64,000 nt of DNA, from assembly GCF_001486165.1 (NCBI RefSeq), contig NZ_LN908977.1, forward strand, positions 319,269 to 383,268, in the 5' to 3' direction. The position numbers were made by a program, and so were the translations under genes. Shown here piece after piece: positions 30,853 to 39,456 of this stretch (position 1 is the first letter of the stretch; every line of letters starts with the position of its first letter). The notes below the pieces were generated by a model that was not told the DNA's origin, did no database searches, and was given only the letters and a program-made list of their open reading frames with translations. Source of the DNA: Bittarella massiliensis (ex Durand et al. 2017) (GTDB lineage Bacteria; Bacillota; Clostridia; Oscillospirales; Ruminococcaceae).

Positions 30853-32619
30853 TTACTTGTTCAGGTTCTCCTCCAGGATCTCCAGCTGGTGAGCCAGCTC
30901 CTTGGGCAGGTGATCGCCGAACTTGCCGTAGAACTCGTGAATGCCCTTGGCCTCCTCTTTCCAGAGGTCCACATCCACGCTCAGCAGACCCTTCAGGGTC
31001 TCCAGGTCGATGTCCAGTCCCTCGAGGTTGATGTCCTCGGGCTTGGGCTCGTAGCCGATGGGGGTCTCAACGGCGTCGGCCTTGCCGTCGCAGCGGTTGA
31101 TGATCCACTCCAGCACCCGCATGTTGTCGCCGAACCCGGGCCAGATAAAGTGGCCTTCGTTGTCGGTGCGGAACCAGTTGACGTTAAAGATTTTGGGGGC
31201 CTTGTCGCCCAGCTTCTTGCCCATCTCCAGCCAGTGGGCAAAGTAGTCGCCCATGTGGTAGCCGCAGAAGGGGAGCATGGCCATGGGGTCGCGGCGGACC
31301 ACGCCGACAGCGCCGGTGGCGGCGGCAGTGGTCTCAGAGGCCATGATGGAGCCGACGAAGACGCCGTGCTCCCAATCTCTGGCCTGGTAGACCAGGGGAG
31401 CGGTCTTGGCGCGGCGGCCGCCGAAGACGATGGCGGTCACCGGCACGCCCTCGGGGTTGTCGAACTCAGAGCTGATGCAGGGGCAGTTGATGGCGGGGGC
31501 GGTGAAACGGCTGTTGGGGTGTGCGCCCTTGACGCCGCTCTCGGGATCCCACTTGTTGCCCTTCCAGTCCAGGGCGTTTTTCGGCGGGTTCTTGTCCAGG
31601 CCCTCCCACCAGACGGTGTTCTCGTCCAGGTTGTGCACCACGTTGGTGAAGATGGTGTCTTTCTGGGTGGAGATCAGGGCGTTGGGGTTGGATTTCATGT
31701 TGGTGCCGGGGGCGACGCCGAAGAAGCCGTTCTCCGGGTTGATGGCCCACAGGCGGCCGTCGTCGCCGATGCGCATCCAGGCGATGTCGTCGCCGACAGT
31801 CCAGACTTTGTAGCCCTTCTGCTGGTAGATCTCGGGGGGGATGAGCATGGCCAGGTTGGTCTTGCCGCAGGCAGAGGGGAAGGCGGCGGTCACGTACTTG
31901 ACCTCGCCCTGGGGGTTCTCAAGGCCCAAAATGAGCATGTGCTCGGCCATCCAGCCCTCGTTTTTGCCCTGGAAGGAGGCGATGCGCAGAGCAAAGCACT
32001 TTTTGCCCAGCAGCACGTTTCCGCCGTAGCCGGAGTTGATGGACCAGATGGTGTTGTCCTCGGGGAAGTGGACGATGTAGCGCTTCTCCTCGTCGATGTC
32101 GGCTTTGGAGTGCAGGCCGCGGACAAAGTCGTTGGACTCGTCGCCCAGGTGATCCCAGGCGGCCTGGCCCATGCGGGTCATGATGGCCATGTTCAGCACC
32201 ACGTAGGTGGAGTCGGTCAGCTCGACGCCGACTTTGGACAGCTTGGAGCCGACGGGGCCCATGCAGTAGGGGATGACATACATGGTGCGGCCCTTCATGA
32301 CGCCGTCAAACATGGCGCCCAGCTTCTCGTACATGACCTTCGGGTCCTCCCAGTTGTTGGTCGGACCGGCATCCTCTTTGTTGCGGGTGCAGATGAAGGT
32401 GCGGCCCTCGACACGGGCCACGTCGTTTTCAGCGGTGCGGTGAATATAGCAACCGGGGAGTTTTTCCTCGTTGAGCTTGACCATCTCGCCGGTGGAGACG
32501 CTCAGCGCGCGGATCTCTTCGAGCTGCTCCTTGCTGCCGTCGATCCAGACAACCTTGTCCGGCTTGCACAGCGCGACCATCTCGTCGACCCAGTTCAAGA
32601 CATTCTTGTTGTTCGTCAT
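30853..32619 (-). CDS. pckG: Phosphoenolpyruvate carboxykinase (GTP)
   Basis: The enzyme interconverts oxaloacetate + GTP with PEP + CO2 + GDP. In anaerobes it often runs toward oxaloacetate to conserve energy. The 588-residue protein is of normal length and shows FPSACGKTNLAMLIPP (kinase-1a P-loop with the GTP-type Cys), VGDDIAWMRIGDDGRLWAINPE, NPENGFFGVAPGTNMKSNPNAL and FGGRRAKTAPLVYQARDW. It is of the GTP type, distinct from the ATP-type pckA. ATG 32619 has GAAAGGGG ten bases upstream; open frame beyond it has no SD. A sigma-A promoter precedes it. Confidence 0.95.
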   Translation of the reverse strand: MTNNKNVLNWVDEMVALCKPDKVVWIDGSKEQLEEIRALSVSTGEMVKLNEEKLPGCYIHRTAENDVARVEGRTFICTRNKEDAGPTNNWEDPKVMYEKLGAMFDGVMKGRTMYVIPYCMGPVGSKLSKVGVELTDSTYVVLNMAIMTRMGQAAWDHLGDESNDFVRGLHSKADIDEEKRYIVHFPEDNTIWSINSGYGGNVLLGKKCFALRIASFQGKNEGWMAEHMLILGLENPQGEVKYVTAAFPSACGKTNLAMLIPPEIYQQKGYKVWTVGDDIAWMRIGDDGRLWAINPENGFFGVAPGTNMKSNPNALISTQKDTIFTNVVHNLDENTVWWEGLDKNPPKNALDWKGNKWDPESGVKGAHPNSRFTAPAINCPCISSEFDNPEGVPVTAIVFGGRRAKTAPLVYQARDWEHGVFVGSIMASETTAAATGAVGVVRRDPMAMLPFCGYHMGDYFAHWLEMGKKLGDKAPKIFNVNWFRTDNEGHFIWPGFGDNMRVLEWIINRCDGKADAVETPIGYEPKPEDINLEGLDIDLETLKGLLSVDVDLWKEEAKGIHEFYGKFGDHLPKELAHQLEILEENLNK

Positions 32620-32682
32620 AGGTGATATGCCCCTTTCTAAAGTGCGGTTTTGGTTGTAAAAAAACAACTTTTCCTGTTTACC

Positions 32683-32711
32683 ATTATAGCGAAGAAAAGG
32701 TGAGATTTCAA
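32683..32711 (-). promoter_or_regulatory. Sigma-A promoter of pckG
   Basis: On the minus strand TTGAAA (plus 32706-32711) and TATAAT (plus 32683-32688) are separated by 17 bases. Confidence 0.75.
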
Positions 32712-32910
32712 CTTGAAAACGCCGTTTTATTAGGTGAATTTGCATAATTATAGTCGTTTCACATTGTAGCAAACGACGAATATGACGGTCATTGACAGAA
32801 AATTAACAGCATTCAAAAAATGCTTCTGGCTTTTTGGGGTCGTCTGTGATAGACTAAAAGTTATCGAAAAAACACAGGCGGCCAGGCCCGCCCTGCAAGG
32901 AGGACAACCC

Positions 32911-33615
32911 GTGCTACCTATTTTGTTGGCCGTTGCCATGGCCGCCCTGGGCTATCTCACCCAGACCGGCAAACTCACCCTGTTTGTCACCTACTACAAC
33001 CCCGACATGAGCGAGGAAGAGATGCAGGAGATGGAGGCAAAGCGCAAGACCAGCGCCGTGCGCAGCCTCTACCTCATGGGAGCGGCGGCCGCTGTCTCGG
33101 GGGTGCTGTCCCTGTGCAATCTCTATTTTTATAAAGAGCTGTTCATGGGCATCTACCTGGGGCTGTTTGTCCGCTTTCTCTGCAAGACCTTTGTCAGCGC
33201 CGGGACAAAGACCATGAAGCTGGTCTTTGTGCTGGCGGGCATCCTCACCGGATTCCTCTACTTCTCCGTCAGCTTTACCTTTGCCTTCTCCCCCAACAGC
33301 TACACCGTGCAGGACGGCACCCTGGTGATCGCCGGGGGCGAAAAGGGGGAGGTGCCCCTCTCCGGGGCCAAAATCACCCTGCAGAGCGAGCTGCCCCGGC
33401 GCCAGAAGGCCGAGAGCCAGGTGAAGGAGTTCAACGGCACCTTCCGCGGCCAGTACCTGCTGGCAAACGGCGAGAGCGCCCACCTCTACCTCAACGGCGG
33501 CAGCGGCTGCGCCGTCCGCCTGGAGGGGGAGAGCGGCATCTACTACTTCACCGGCGCCAGCGACGAGGAGACCAAGGAACTCTACGCCCTCCTGGGGGGC
33601 ACCATCGTAGAATAG
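32911..33615 (+). CDS. Membrane protein of unknown function with a C-terminal beta domain
   Basis: The 234-residue protein has four hydrophobic segments in its first 120 residues (LPILLAVAMAALGYL, LYLMGAAAAVSGVLSL, LFMGIYLGLFVRFLC, LVFVLAGILTGFLYF), with a charged Met/Glu-rich loop after the first. A C-terminal beta-rich domain follows from about residue 135, which resembles a PH-like or immunoglobulin-like exported module (KITLQSELPRRQKAE, HLYLNGGSGCAVRLEGESGIYYFTGAS). I do not recognise the family. GTG 32911 follows AAGGAGG at seven bases; upstream open frame lacks an SD. It is divergent from pckG. Confidence 0.65.
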   Translation: MLPILLAVAMAALGYLTQTGKLTLFVTYYNPDMSEEEMQEMEAKRKTSAVRSLYLMGAAAAVSGVLSLCNLYFYKELFMGIYLGLFVRFLCKTFVSAGTKTMKLVFVLAGILTGFLYFSVSFTFAFSPNSYTVQDGTLVIAGGEKGEVPLSGAKITLQSELPRRQKAESQVKEFNGTFRGQYLLANGESAHLYLNGGSGCAVRLEGESGIYYFTGASDEETKELYALLGGTIVE

Positions 33616-33629
33616 ACGCCCAATGCGTG

Positions 33630-33661
33630 GGGAGAGGCCGGCCGCAAGGCCGGCCTCTCCT
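33630..33661 (+). terminator. Terminator after the membrane protein gene
   Basis: GGAGAGGCCGGCC and GGCCGGCCTCTCC form a perfect 13-bp stem around a GCAA tetraloop. Confidence 0.82.
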
Positions 33662-33983
33662 GTTGTGAAGGGATGGCAGCAGAGGAGAGGCAGGCGACCC
33701 GGCTGTGGGGCGGAACTTTCAGGCGCGCTCGCTGAAGCGGCGTTTGGGCGGCGCGCTGGCCGCCACCGGCACAGCGCCGCAGAGCAGGGACCCTAAAAAG
33801 AGCCTAGAGCGGGTCTTTGCCGCCCTGAGGTGAGCCTCTTGCACTGAGCCTGCCGGGACAGGGCTGCTCCCTGGCGGTGGATATACTCCCGCTCCCTTTA
33901 CCACTGAGGAGCCAAGGGAGCTGACGGCCGCCGATTGGGAAAAAAGAGAGACTGCCATGACCTTGGACAGCGGACTGTGAGCA

Positions 33984-34292
33984 GAGCGGGCCGTCCTGGT
34001 CCCGGCGCGGGGCGGTAGCAGCCGGGCCCTCTTCCTCTTTGCTTTAGGTCCCCTCGCCTTTAGCGCAAGTGGGGAGGGCCGGGACAGGCCTCCCTGGCCT
34101 CAGCGCGGGGTGGCCGCAGCCAGGGCCCCTTCCCCTGTCTCGATGGTCGCTTTCCTTTGCTGCAAACGAGGAGGGCCGAGATGAACCGCCATGGCCCCGG
34201 CATGGGGTGGCTGCAGCCGTGGCCCTTTCCCCTGCCTTGTCCGCCGCCTTTCCCTGCCGCAAACGAGAGGACCGAGACGGGCTGCCCCACGG
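33984..34292. repeat. Tandem repeat of about 90-97 bp, three units plus a fragment
   Basis: Units start near 33984, 34074, 34171 and (partial) 34266, each with a gag[c/g]gggcc-type phrase. Each unit continues with a ggcgcggggtgg-type block, cagcc..gggcccct, a cttcccctg stretch and a ctttgctgcaaacga-like end. Units two and three are the most alike. The array fills most of an 800-base gap that holds no supported gene (33662-34426). The bases before it, 33662-33983, show nothing I recognise. Confidence 0.65.
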
Positions 34293-34350
34293 GTGAGAAG
34301 GAGTCCACAGAGGTTGGGGTCCCCATCTAAATTCCCGATGGGAAAAGCGA

Positions 34351-34379
34351 TTGCTTCTCCGCCTGGGTCGAGGTATCAT
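34351..34379 (+). promoter_or_regulatory. Sigma-A-like promoter for the DUF1847 gene
   Basis: TTGCTT and TATCAT are separated by 17 bases. Confidence 0.5.
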
Positions 34380-34426
34380 GGGGGAAAGGGCCACCAAGAC
34401 CGCGGCCCGCAGAGAGGAGAGAGATC

Positions 34427-35047
34427 GTGTACTACACCTGTGGAAGTTGCACCGTTCACGGTTGCCAGTCCGGCGACTTTGAGAAGCTGCCCAAAAACTG
34501 CCCCATCCGCAACACCCCGCTGATGGAGGCCGCCTTCGCCAAATACGGCGAAGAGGAAAACCACAAGTTCTACCTGGAGAGCTCCAAGATCGAGGCCACC
34601 GGCTACGGCCGCTGGCCCCGGGTGCGGGAGATCACCGAGTTCTGCAAGGCCATGGGCTACCAGAAGTTGGGGGTGGCCTTCTGCGGCGGCCTGAAGGAGG
34701 AGGGGCGGATCGCCTGCGAGATCTTTCGCGCCCACGGCTTTACGGTGGTCTCGGCCATCTGCAAGGCCGGCGGGGTGCCCAAGGAGCAGGTGGGTCTGGG
34801 GGAGGAGGACAAGGTCCACCCCGGTCAGTTCGAGCCCATGTGCAACCCCATCGCCCAGGCCATGCTCTTAAATGAGCAGCAGACCGAGTTCAACATTGTC
34901 ATCGGCCTCTGTGTGGGGCACGACTCCCTCTTTTACAAATACGCCCAGGCGCCCACCACCACCCTGGTCACCAAGGACAGGGCCCTGGCCCACAACCCGG
35001 CGGGCGCCCTCTACTGTGCCCACTCCTATTTTAAAGATAAGGTCTAG
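34427..35047 (+). CDS. DUF1847 family metal-binding protein
   Basis: The 206-residue protein has the Cys-rich N-terminus of DUF1847 (YYTCGSCTVHGCQSGDFEKLPKNCP), likely a metal site. A Rossmann-like body follows with LGVAFCGGLKEEGRIACEI, CKAGGVPKEQVGL, MCNPIAQAMLLNEQQTEFNIVIGLCVGHDSLFYKYA and ALYCAHSY. Family function is unknown; further conserved Cys (MCNP, GLCVGHD) suggest a metal or redox role. GTG is preceded by GAGAGGAGAGAG. It is a single gene with its own promoter and terminator. Confidence 0.85.
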   Translation: MYYTCGSCTVHGCQSGDFEKLPKNCPIRNTPLMEAAFAKYGEEENHKFYLESSKIEATGYGRWPRVREITEFCKAMGYQKLGVAFCGGLKEEGRIACEIFRAHGFTVVSAICKAGGVPKEQVGLGEEDKVHPGQFEPMCNPIAQAMLLNEQQTEFNIVIGLCVGHDSLFYKYAQAPTTTLVTKDRALAHNPAGALYCAHSYFKDKV

Positions 35048-35057
35048 CGCCGGTTCC

Positions 35058-35091
35058 AAGCCGCTGCCCCCCCTGGGCGGCGGCTTTTTTT
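35058..35091 (+). terminator. Terminator after the DUF1847 gene
   Basis: AAGCCGCTGCCC and GGGCGGCGGCTT pair (one wobble) around CCCCT and are followed by TTTTT. Confidence 0.82.
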
Positions 35092-35126
35092 GCCTTAATT
35101 TTGATAAATTGAATATAAAATTGATA

Positions 35127-35155
35127 TTGACTGATTGAAATATATAAAATATAAT
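35127..35155 (+). promoter_or_regulatory. Sigma-A promoter of the nucleoside operon
   Basis: TTGACT and a consensus TATAAT are separated by 17 bases within a strongly AT-rich island. The GntR product encoded at the end of the operon is the likely repressor. Confidence 0.75.
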
Positions 35156-35189
35156 GGTGATAACACAAGTGAAGAGTGGAGGGATCGGT

Positions 35190-35999
35190 TTGCGCTATTA
35201 CCAGAGCAAACCCGACTGGGACGAGACGGGGCGGCTGCGCCACATCGGCCTTGCGCGGGGAGAGGTGGCGCCAGCGGTGCTGATGCCGGGGGACCCGGGC
35301 CGGTGTGAGGCGATGCAGAGGTTGTTTGCTGCGCCCCATTTTGTGGGGCAGCGCGGCGCCTTTGCCACCTATACGGGGGAGACTTCGGGGGGCGCGCCCA
35401 TCTCGGTCATGTCCTCGGGGATGGGTTGCATGAACGTCTCCCTGGCACTGGAGGAGCTCTCACACCTGGGGGTGGACACGGTGATCCGGGTGGGGACCGG
35501 CGGGGCGATACAGCTCCCCTTCTCCCCGGGGACGCTGGTCATCGCCACCGGCTGCGTCCGGGGGGAGGGGGCCTCGCAGGAGTATCTGCCCCCCGAGTTC
35601 CCCGCCGTGGCCGACTACCGGGTGGTGAGCGCCCTGCGCCGGGCCTGCCGGGAGCTGGGGGAGGAGCCGGTGGTGGGCCTCTACCGCTCGCACGACTGCT
35701 TTTATATGGAGTCCCCCGGGGCGCACCCCGGCCTCTTTGAGCGCATTCAAATCTGGCGGGACACCAATGTGCAGCTGCTCGAGAACGAGAGCGGCACCCT
35801 GTTTTCCCTGGGGCACCTGCTGGGGATCAAGACCGGCTCCATCTGCATCGCCATGGGCAGTCTCTTTGACGAGCACCGGGAAGAGGCGCTGGCGGCCGCC
35901 GCCCAAAAAGACCCCCAGTGGCTGCAACGGCGGGTGGAGGTCGCCACCAGGGCGTCGATGCGGGCCGTCGAACTGCTGCGAGAGGGAGAGGGGGAGTAG
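35190..35999 (+). CDS. Nucleoside phosphorylase (PNP/UDP family), paralogue 1
   Basis: The 269-residue enzyme is of the PNP_UDP_1 superfamily and is expected to split a nucleoside with phosphate. It keeps the phosphate-loop GDPGR (in VLMPGDPGRCEAM, near residue 35), SSGMGCMNVSLALEELSHLG, the RVGTGGAIQ phosphate/ribose strand, and NESGTLFSLGHLLGIKTG, where E would hold the ribose. TTG 35190 is preferred because GGAGGG sits six bases before it and the promoter -10 overlaps the ATG at 35154. It is first in a four-gene operon; the next gene starts three bases after its stop. Confidence 0.82.
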   Translation: MRYYQSKPDWDETGRLRHIGLARGEVAPAVLMPGDPGRCEAMQRLFAAPHFVGQRGAFATYTGETSGGAPISVMSSGMGCMNVSLALEELSHLGVDTVIRVGTGGAIQLPFSPGTLVIATGCVRGEGASQEYLPPEFPAVADYRVVSALRRACRELGEEPVVGLYRSHDCFYMESPGAHPGLFERIQIWRDTNVQLLENESGTLFSLGHLLGIKTGSICIAMGSLFDEHREEALAAAAQKDPQWLQRRVEVATRASMRAVELLREGEGE

Positions 36000-36002
36000 A
36001 CC

Positions 36003-36773
36003 GTGCCGTTTGCCAGTAAAAAATTGATGGACGAGAGGGGCAAGATCCACCACCTGGGCCTGGGGGTGGGAGAGGTGGCCCCGTCGGTGATCCTGACTGC
36101 GGAGATGGAACAGGTCCCGGTGATCGCCGGGCTGTTGGAGGGCGCCGTGGAGACCGGCCGCAACCGGGAATACCTGACCTACACGGGGACGGCGGGCGGG
36201 GTGCCCGTCAGCGTCATGTCCACCGGGAACGGGTGCATGCCCATGGCCATTGCCGCGGAGGAGCTTTTTCACCTCGGCTGTACCGCCCTGCTCAAGGTGG
36301 GGGCGGGCTTTGCCCTGCAGCCCGACTGTGCCCCGGGCGCGCTGTTGACGGCCACCGCGAGCGTGCGGGGAGAGGGGACCGTCAGGGAGTATGTGGGCCC
36401 CGAATACCCCGCCGTCAGCGACCCGGAGTTGTGGGAGGAGATTTTGGCCGCGGCGGGGGAGCGGGGGGAGCGCCTTCGCTCGGGCATCTTCCGCAGCCAC
36501 GACGCCTACTACCTGGAAAGCCCCTTTGCCCCGGACGGCGGGGAGCGAGCGGCTCGGTGGCGCGCCCTCGGGGTGGAGCTGATCGAGCACGAGACCTCCG
36601 CCCTGTTTGTGCTGGGCACCATTTTGGGGATGCGGACGGGAGCTCTCTACGTGGCAAAGGGCAACCTGTCGGGGGGCGACGCCCTTTCACCGGCGCAGTT
36701 GGAGGGGCGGCTGCACACCTGTTACGAGATCGCCGTGCGGGCGATAGAGAGGATGGCGAAGAGAGATGGATAG
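36003..36773 (+). CDS. Nucleoside phosphorylase-like protein, paralogue 2 (altered phosphate site)
   Basis: The 256-residue paralogue of the preceding protein aligns over most of its length: HHLGLGVGEVAPSVIL, STGNGCMPMAIAAEELFHLG, EHETSALFVLGTILGMRTG, and FRSHDAYYLESP matching YRSHDCFYMESP. At the expected GDPGR loop it has TAEMEQ, and RVGTGG is KVGAGF, so the phosphate-binding residues are changed. It may be a nucleosidase, a regulatory subunit of the first enzyme or a specialised phosphorylase. It starts GTG three bases after its partner and overlaps the next gene by eight bases. Confidence 0.75.
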   Translation: MPFASKKLMDERGKIHHLGLGVGEVAPSVILTAEMEQVPVIAGLLEGAVETGRNREYLTYTGTAGGVPVSVMSTGNGCMPMAIAAEELFHLGCTALLKVGAGFALQPDCAPGALLTATASVRGEGTVREYVGPEYPAVSDPELWEEILAAAGERGERLRSGIFRSHDAYYLESPFAPDGGERAARWRALGVELIEHETSALFVLGTILGMRTGALYVAKGNLSGGDALSPAQLEGRLHTCYEIAVRAIERMAKRDG

Positions 36774-38079
36774 GGGAACACTGCTCATAAAAAACTGCAA
36801 ACTGGCTCGGTTCGACGACCTGACGGCGGCGGATGCGGACATCCGCATCGCGGACGGAAAAATCGCCGCGATCGGCCCCCTGACCCCGGGGGAGGGGGAG
36901 ACGGTGCTGGAGGCGGGGGGGATGCTCTGCATGCCGGCCTTTGTGGACACCCATACCCACCTGGTGCAGTCCCTGCAAAAGGGGCACATGGACGGGCTGG
37001 CCATCACCAACTGGCTGGTGAAGATGCTCACCACCGAGCAGATCTTGAGCGAGGAGGAGTACTTTTATGGCACCCTTCTGGGCCTTTTGCAGGGGCTGCG
37101 CTTTGGGGTGACCACCTTTCACGACATGATCCAATACCCCTGGGTGGATGCCGCCGCCGAGGCGTACAACAGGGCGGGGCTGCGGGTGGTGATGGGGCTG
37201 GGCGCCACCGATGTCGCCGAGAACGAAAAGACCTACATGGTGGGGCTGGACAACTCCCTGCGGCAGGCAGAGGACATCTACACCCGCTTTCACAACACGA
37301 ACGGCGGCCTGATCCGGACCGATGTGGCGCCGCTGGGACTGCCCGCCTGCAGCAAGGAGCTGATGCAGGCCCTCAAGGCCTTCTCCCGGGAGCGGGGACT
37401 CACCTTCCACACCCACCTGGCGGAGGGGCGGATGGAGACGGAGCAGATCCGCGCCCGCACCGGCTGGGGCGAGGGGGAGGCCCTCTACCGCTACGGCATC
37501 CTGGACGAAAAGACCATCCTCGCCCACAGCATCTGGCTGGAAGAGCGGGAGCTGGACATGATTGCCGAGAGCGGGGCCACCGTCGCCCACTGCCCCTGCA
37601 CCAACATGAAGATCAGCGACGGCATCCCCCCCATCGACCGGATGGCGGCCAAGGGGGTGCACCTCGCCCTGGGGTGCGACGGCGAGGCGTCCAGCTCCAA
37701 CCGGGACATGGTGCGGGAGATGCACGCCGGGGCGCTGCTGCAAAAGGTGGTCACCGGCCGGCCGCAGGCCCTGCCGGAATCCCTGTGCTACCGGATGATG
37801 ACCGAAAACGGCGCCCGCGCCCTCGGCTTTGACGACCTGGGCCGGGTGGCGGTGGGCAACCGGGCGGATTTGATTTTGGTGGACATGCAGGAGGTCTCCC
37901 TGGTGGGGGAGGAGACACAGCTCTCCAACTTCCTGCACGCGGGCACCGGTTTTCAGGTGGACACGGTGCTGGTGGAAGGGGCGGTCCGCCTGCGGGGCAA
38001 GCAGTTTGTGGATATCGACGCCGAGGCGATCATGGCCAGGTGCGAACGGGTGATCAGGGGGATCTATGAGAGACAGTGA
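36766..38079 (+). CDS. Amidohydrolase/deaminase of the ATZ/TRZ (MtaD/SsnA) family
   Basis: The 437-residue metal-dependent deaminase probably acts on a purine or modified nucleoside. Motifs in order are MLCMPAFVDTHTHLVQSLQKG (HxH), LTFHTHLAEGRMETEQ (third His and Glu), ILAHSIWLEERELDMIAESGATVAHCPCTNMKISDGI (His of strand 6 and HCP), and LGCDGEASSSNRDMVREMH (metal Asp). Length and motifs match S-adenosylhomocysteine/5'-deoxyadenosine deaminase relatives. It overlaps both operon neighbours, so a pathway with the two phosphorylases is likely: cleave, then deaminate, or the reverse. Confidence 0.85.
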   Translation: MDRGTLLIKNCKLARFDDLTAADADIRIADGKIAAIGPLTPGEGETVLEAGGMLCMPAFVDTHTHLVQSLQKGHMDGLAITNWLVKMLTTEQILSEEEYFYGTLLGLLQGLRFGVTTFHDMIQYPWVDAAAEAYNRAGLRVVMGLGATDVAENEKTYMVGLDNSLRQAEDIYTRFHNTNGGLIRTDVAPLGLPACSKELMQALKAFSRERGLTFHTHLAEGRMETEQIRARTGWGEGEALYRYGILDEKTILAHSIWLEERELDMIAESGATVAHCPCTNMKISDGIPPIDRMAAKGVHLALGCDGEASSSNRDMVREMHAGALLQKVVTGRPQALPESLCYRMMTENGARALGFDDLGRVAVGNRADLILVDMQEVSLVGEETQLSNFLHAGTGFQVDTVLVEGAVRLRGKQFVDIDAEAIMARCERVIRGIYERQ

Positions 38080-38800
38080 ACTGCAGAGACTGCGTCTGGA
38101 CGAGGTGGACCGCACCCCCCTCTACCTGTTGGCCTACCGCAGGCTGCGGGAGCTGATCGCCTCCGGCGCGTTTGCCCCGGGTGAAAAGCTGATGAGCGAG
38201 GCGAAGCTGGCCGAGGCGATGGGGGTGGGGCGGACCTCCCTTCGCACAGCGCTGGTGCTCCTGCAGGAGGACGACTATGTCAGCACCCGTCACGGCAGCG
38301 GCACCTTTGTCACCCAGCGGCTGCCCAGCCCGGAGGACGCGGCCCCCGCCGCCTGCCTGACGGTGCGCGAGCGGCTGGAGCGGCTGCACCTCCCCCTGCA
38401 GGTGCAGCCCGGCCCGGTCCGGCTCGGCCAGCGGGACGACTTTTTGGACAGCCAGTTGGAGGCGGGCGGCGAGAGCCTTGCCATGGTGCCGGCGGCCTAC
38501 TTTTTGGACGGCCAACTGGCGGTGGAGAGCCAGCTCTACGCCTGTGAGCGGGTGGCCCGCTCCCTCGGAGAGCTGGAACTGCTCTTTCACACCCGGGTGG
38601 ATCACCTGACCAGCAGCTTTTCAGTCACCCATTTAAAGGGGGTGGAGTTTCACCACTCGCCCCTGTGGGGGGAGAAGCCGGCACTGCTGATCTCCTCTCT
38701 GTGGTTGAGCGCGGACAACCGGCCGATCTGCTTTGAGAAGGACTATGTGGACACCGACGTCTTTCGCTACAAGATCCGCCTCGGCAGGCAGTCCCTGTAG
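38066..38800 (+). CDS. GntR/HutC-family transcriptional regulator with UTRA domain
   Basis: The 244-residue regulator has an N-terminal winged HTH (RTPLYLLAYRRLRELIASGAFAPGEKLMSEAKLAEAMGVGRTSLRTALVLLQEDDYVSTRHGSGTFV, residues 13-77 approximately) and a C-terminal UTRA ligand domain (ending ISSLWLSADNRPICFEKDYVDTDVFRYKIRL). It is last in the nucleoside operon, overlapping the amidohydrolase gene by 14 bases. The likely ligand is a nucleoside or base from the pathway, and the likely target is the promoter at 35127-35155; both are inferred from context. Confidence 0.88.
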   Translation: MRDSELQRLRLDEVDRTPLYLLAYRRLRELIASGAFAPGEKLMSEAKLAEAMGVGRTSLRTALVLLQEDDYVSTRHGSGTFVTQRLPSPEDAAPAACLTVRERLERLHLPLQVQPGPVRLGQRDDFLDSQLEAGGESLAMVPAAYFLDGQLAVESQLYACERVARSLGELELLFHTRVDHLTSSFSVTHLKGVEFHHSPLWGEKPALLISSLWLSADNRPICFEKDYVDTDVFRYKIRLGRQSL

Positions 38801-38810
38801 ACAAAAAAGA

Positions 38811-38851
38811 GAGAGGGTCGGCGCAGCAACGCTGCGCCGACCCTCTCTGAC
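38811..38851. terminator. Bidirectional terminator, nucleoside operon and chromate transporter
   Basis: AGAGAGGGTCGGCGCAGC and GCTGCGCCGACCCTCTCT form an 18-bp perfect stem around AAC, preceded by an A-run. Confidence 0.85.
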
Positions 38852-38889
38852 TGCCTTGGGGGCAGGGGAGGCCGTGTCGGGGGAAGGGA

Positions 38890-39456
38890 TCAGCCCAGAA
38901 AGGGAAAGATGATGGCGCCCAGGACCCCACAGCCCACCATCACCCAGATGGGGTTGGGTTTCCACTTGCGCAGGACGAAGAGGGCGGCGGCAAACATCGC
39001 GGCGCAGATCCAGTCGACGCTGGCGGGCGACCAGCTCACCGCGCCCCCCTGCCAGAGGGAGAGGATGAGGATGGACAGCCCCGCCGAGGCGATGAGGGCC
39101 ACCACCGCCGGCCGCAGCCCCTTTAAAATCGCCTGCATGGCGTCGAGCTGGCGGTACTTGGTGTAGATTTTGGCCAGGGCGATGACGATGATGCAGGAGG
39201 GGATCACGCAGCCGATGGTGGCGACGATGGAGCCCCAGAACCCGGCGATGTGGGTGCCCACGAAGGTGGCCGAGTTGATGGCCACCGGCCCGGGGGTCAT
39301 CTGGGAGATGGTGATGATGTCGGCAAACTGGGTCATGTCCAGCCAGTGGTGCAGGGTGACCACCTGGTTTTGGATCAGCCGCATGGAGGCGTAGCCGCCC
39401 CCAAAGCTGAACAGGCCGATTTGGAAGAAGCTCCACAGCAGCTGCAGGTAGATCAT
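38890..39456 (-). CDS. Chromate transporter, short-form subunit 2
   Basis: The 188-residue half-size CHR-family membrane protein shows FFQIGLFSFGGGYASMRLIQNQVV, then FADIITISQMTPGPVAINSATFVG, with five or six hydrophobic segments. Short CHR proteins act as pairs inserted in opposite orientation; they export chromate or, in many anaerobes, a related unknown anion. It overlaps the upstream subunit gene by four bases (ATGA), so the two are cotranslated. The pair is divergent from a LysR regulator. Confidence 0.88.
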   Translation of the reverse strand: MIYLQLLWSFFQIGLFSFGGGYASMRLIQNQVVTLHHWLDMTQFADIITISQMTPGPVAINSATFVGTHIAGFWGSIVATIGCVIPSCIIVIALAKIYTKYRQLDAMQAILKGLRPAVVALIASAGLSILILSLWQGGAVSWSPASVDWICAAMFAAALFVLRKWKPNPIWVMVGCGVLGAIIFPFLG

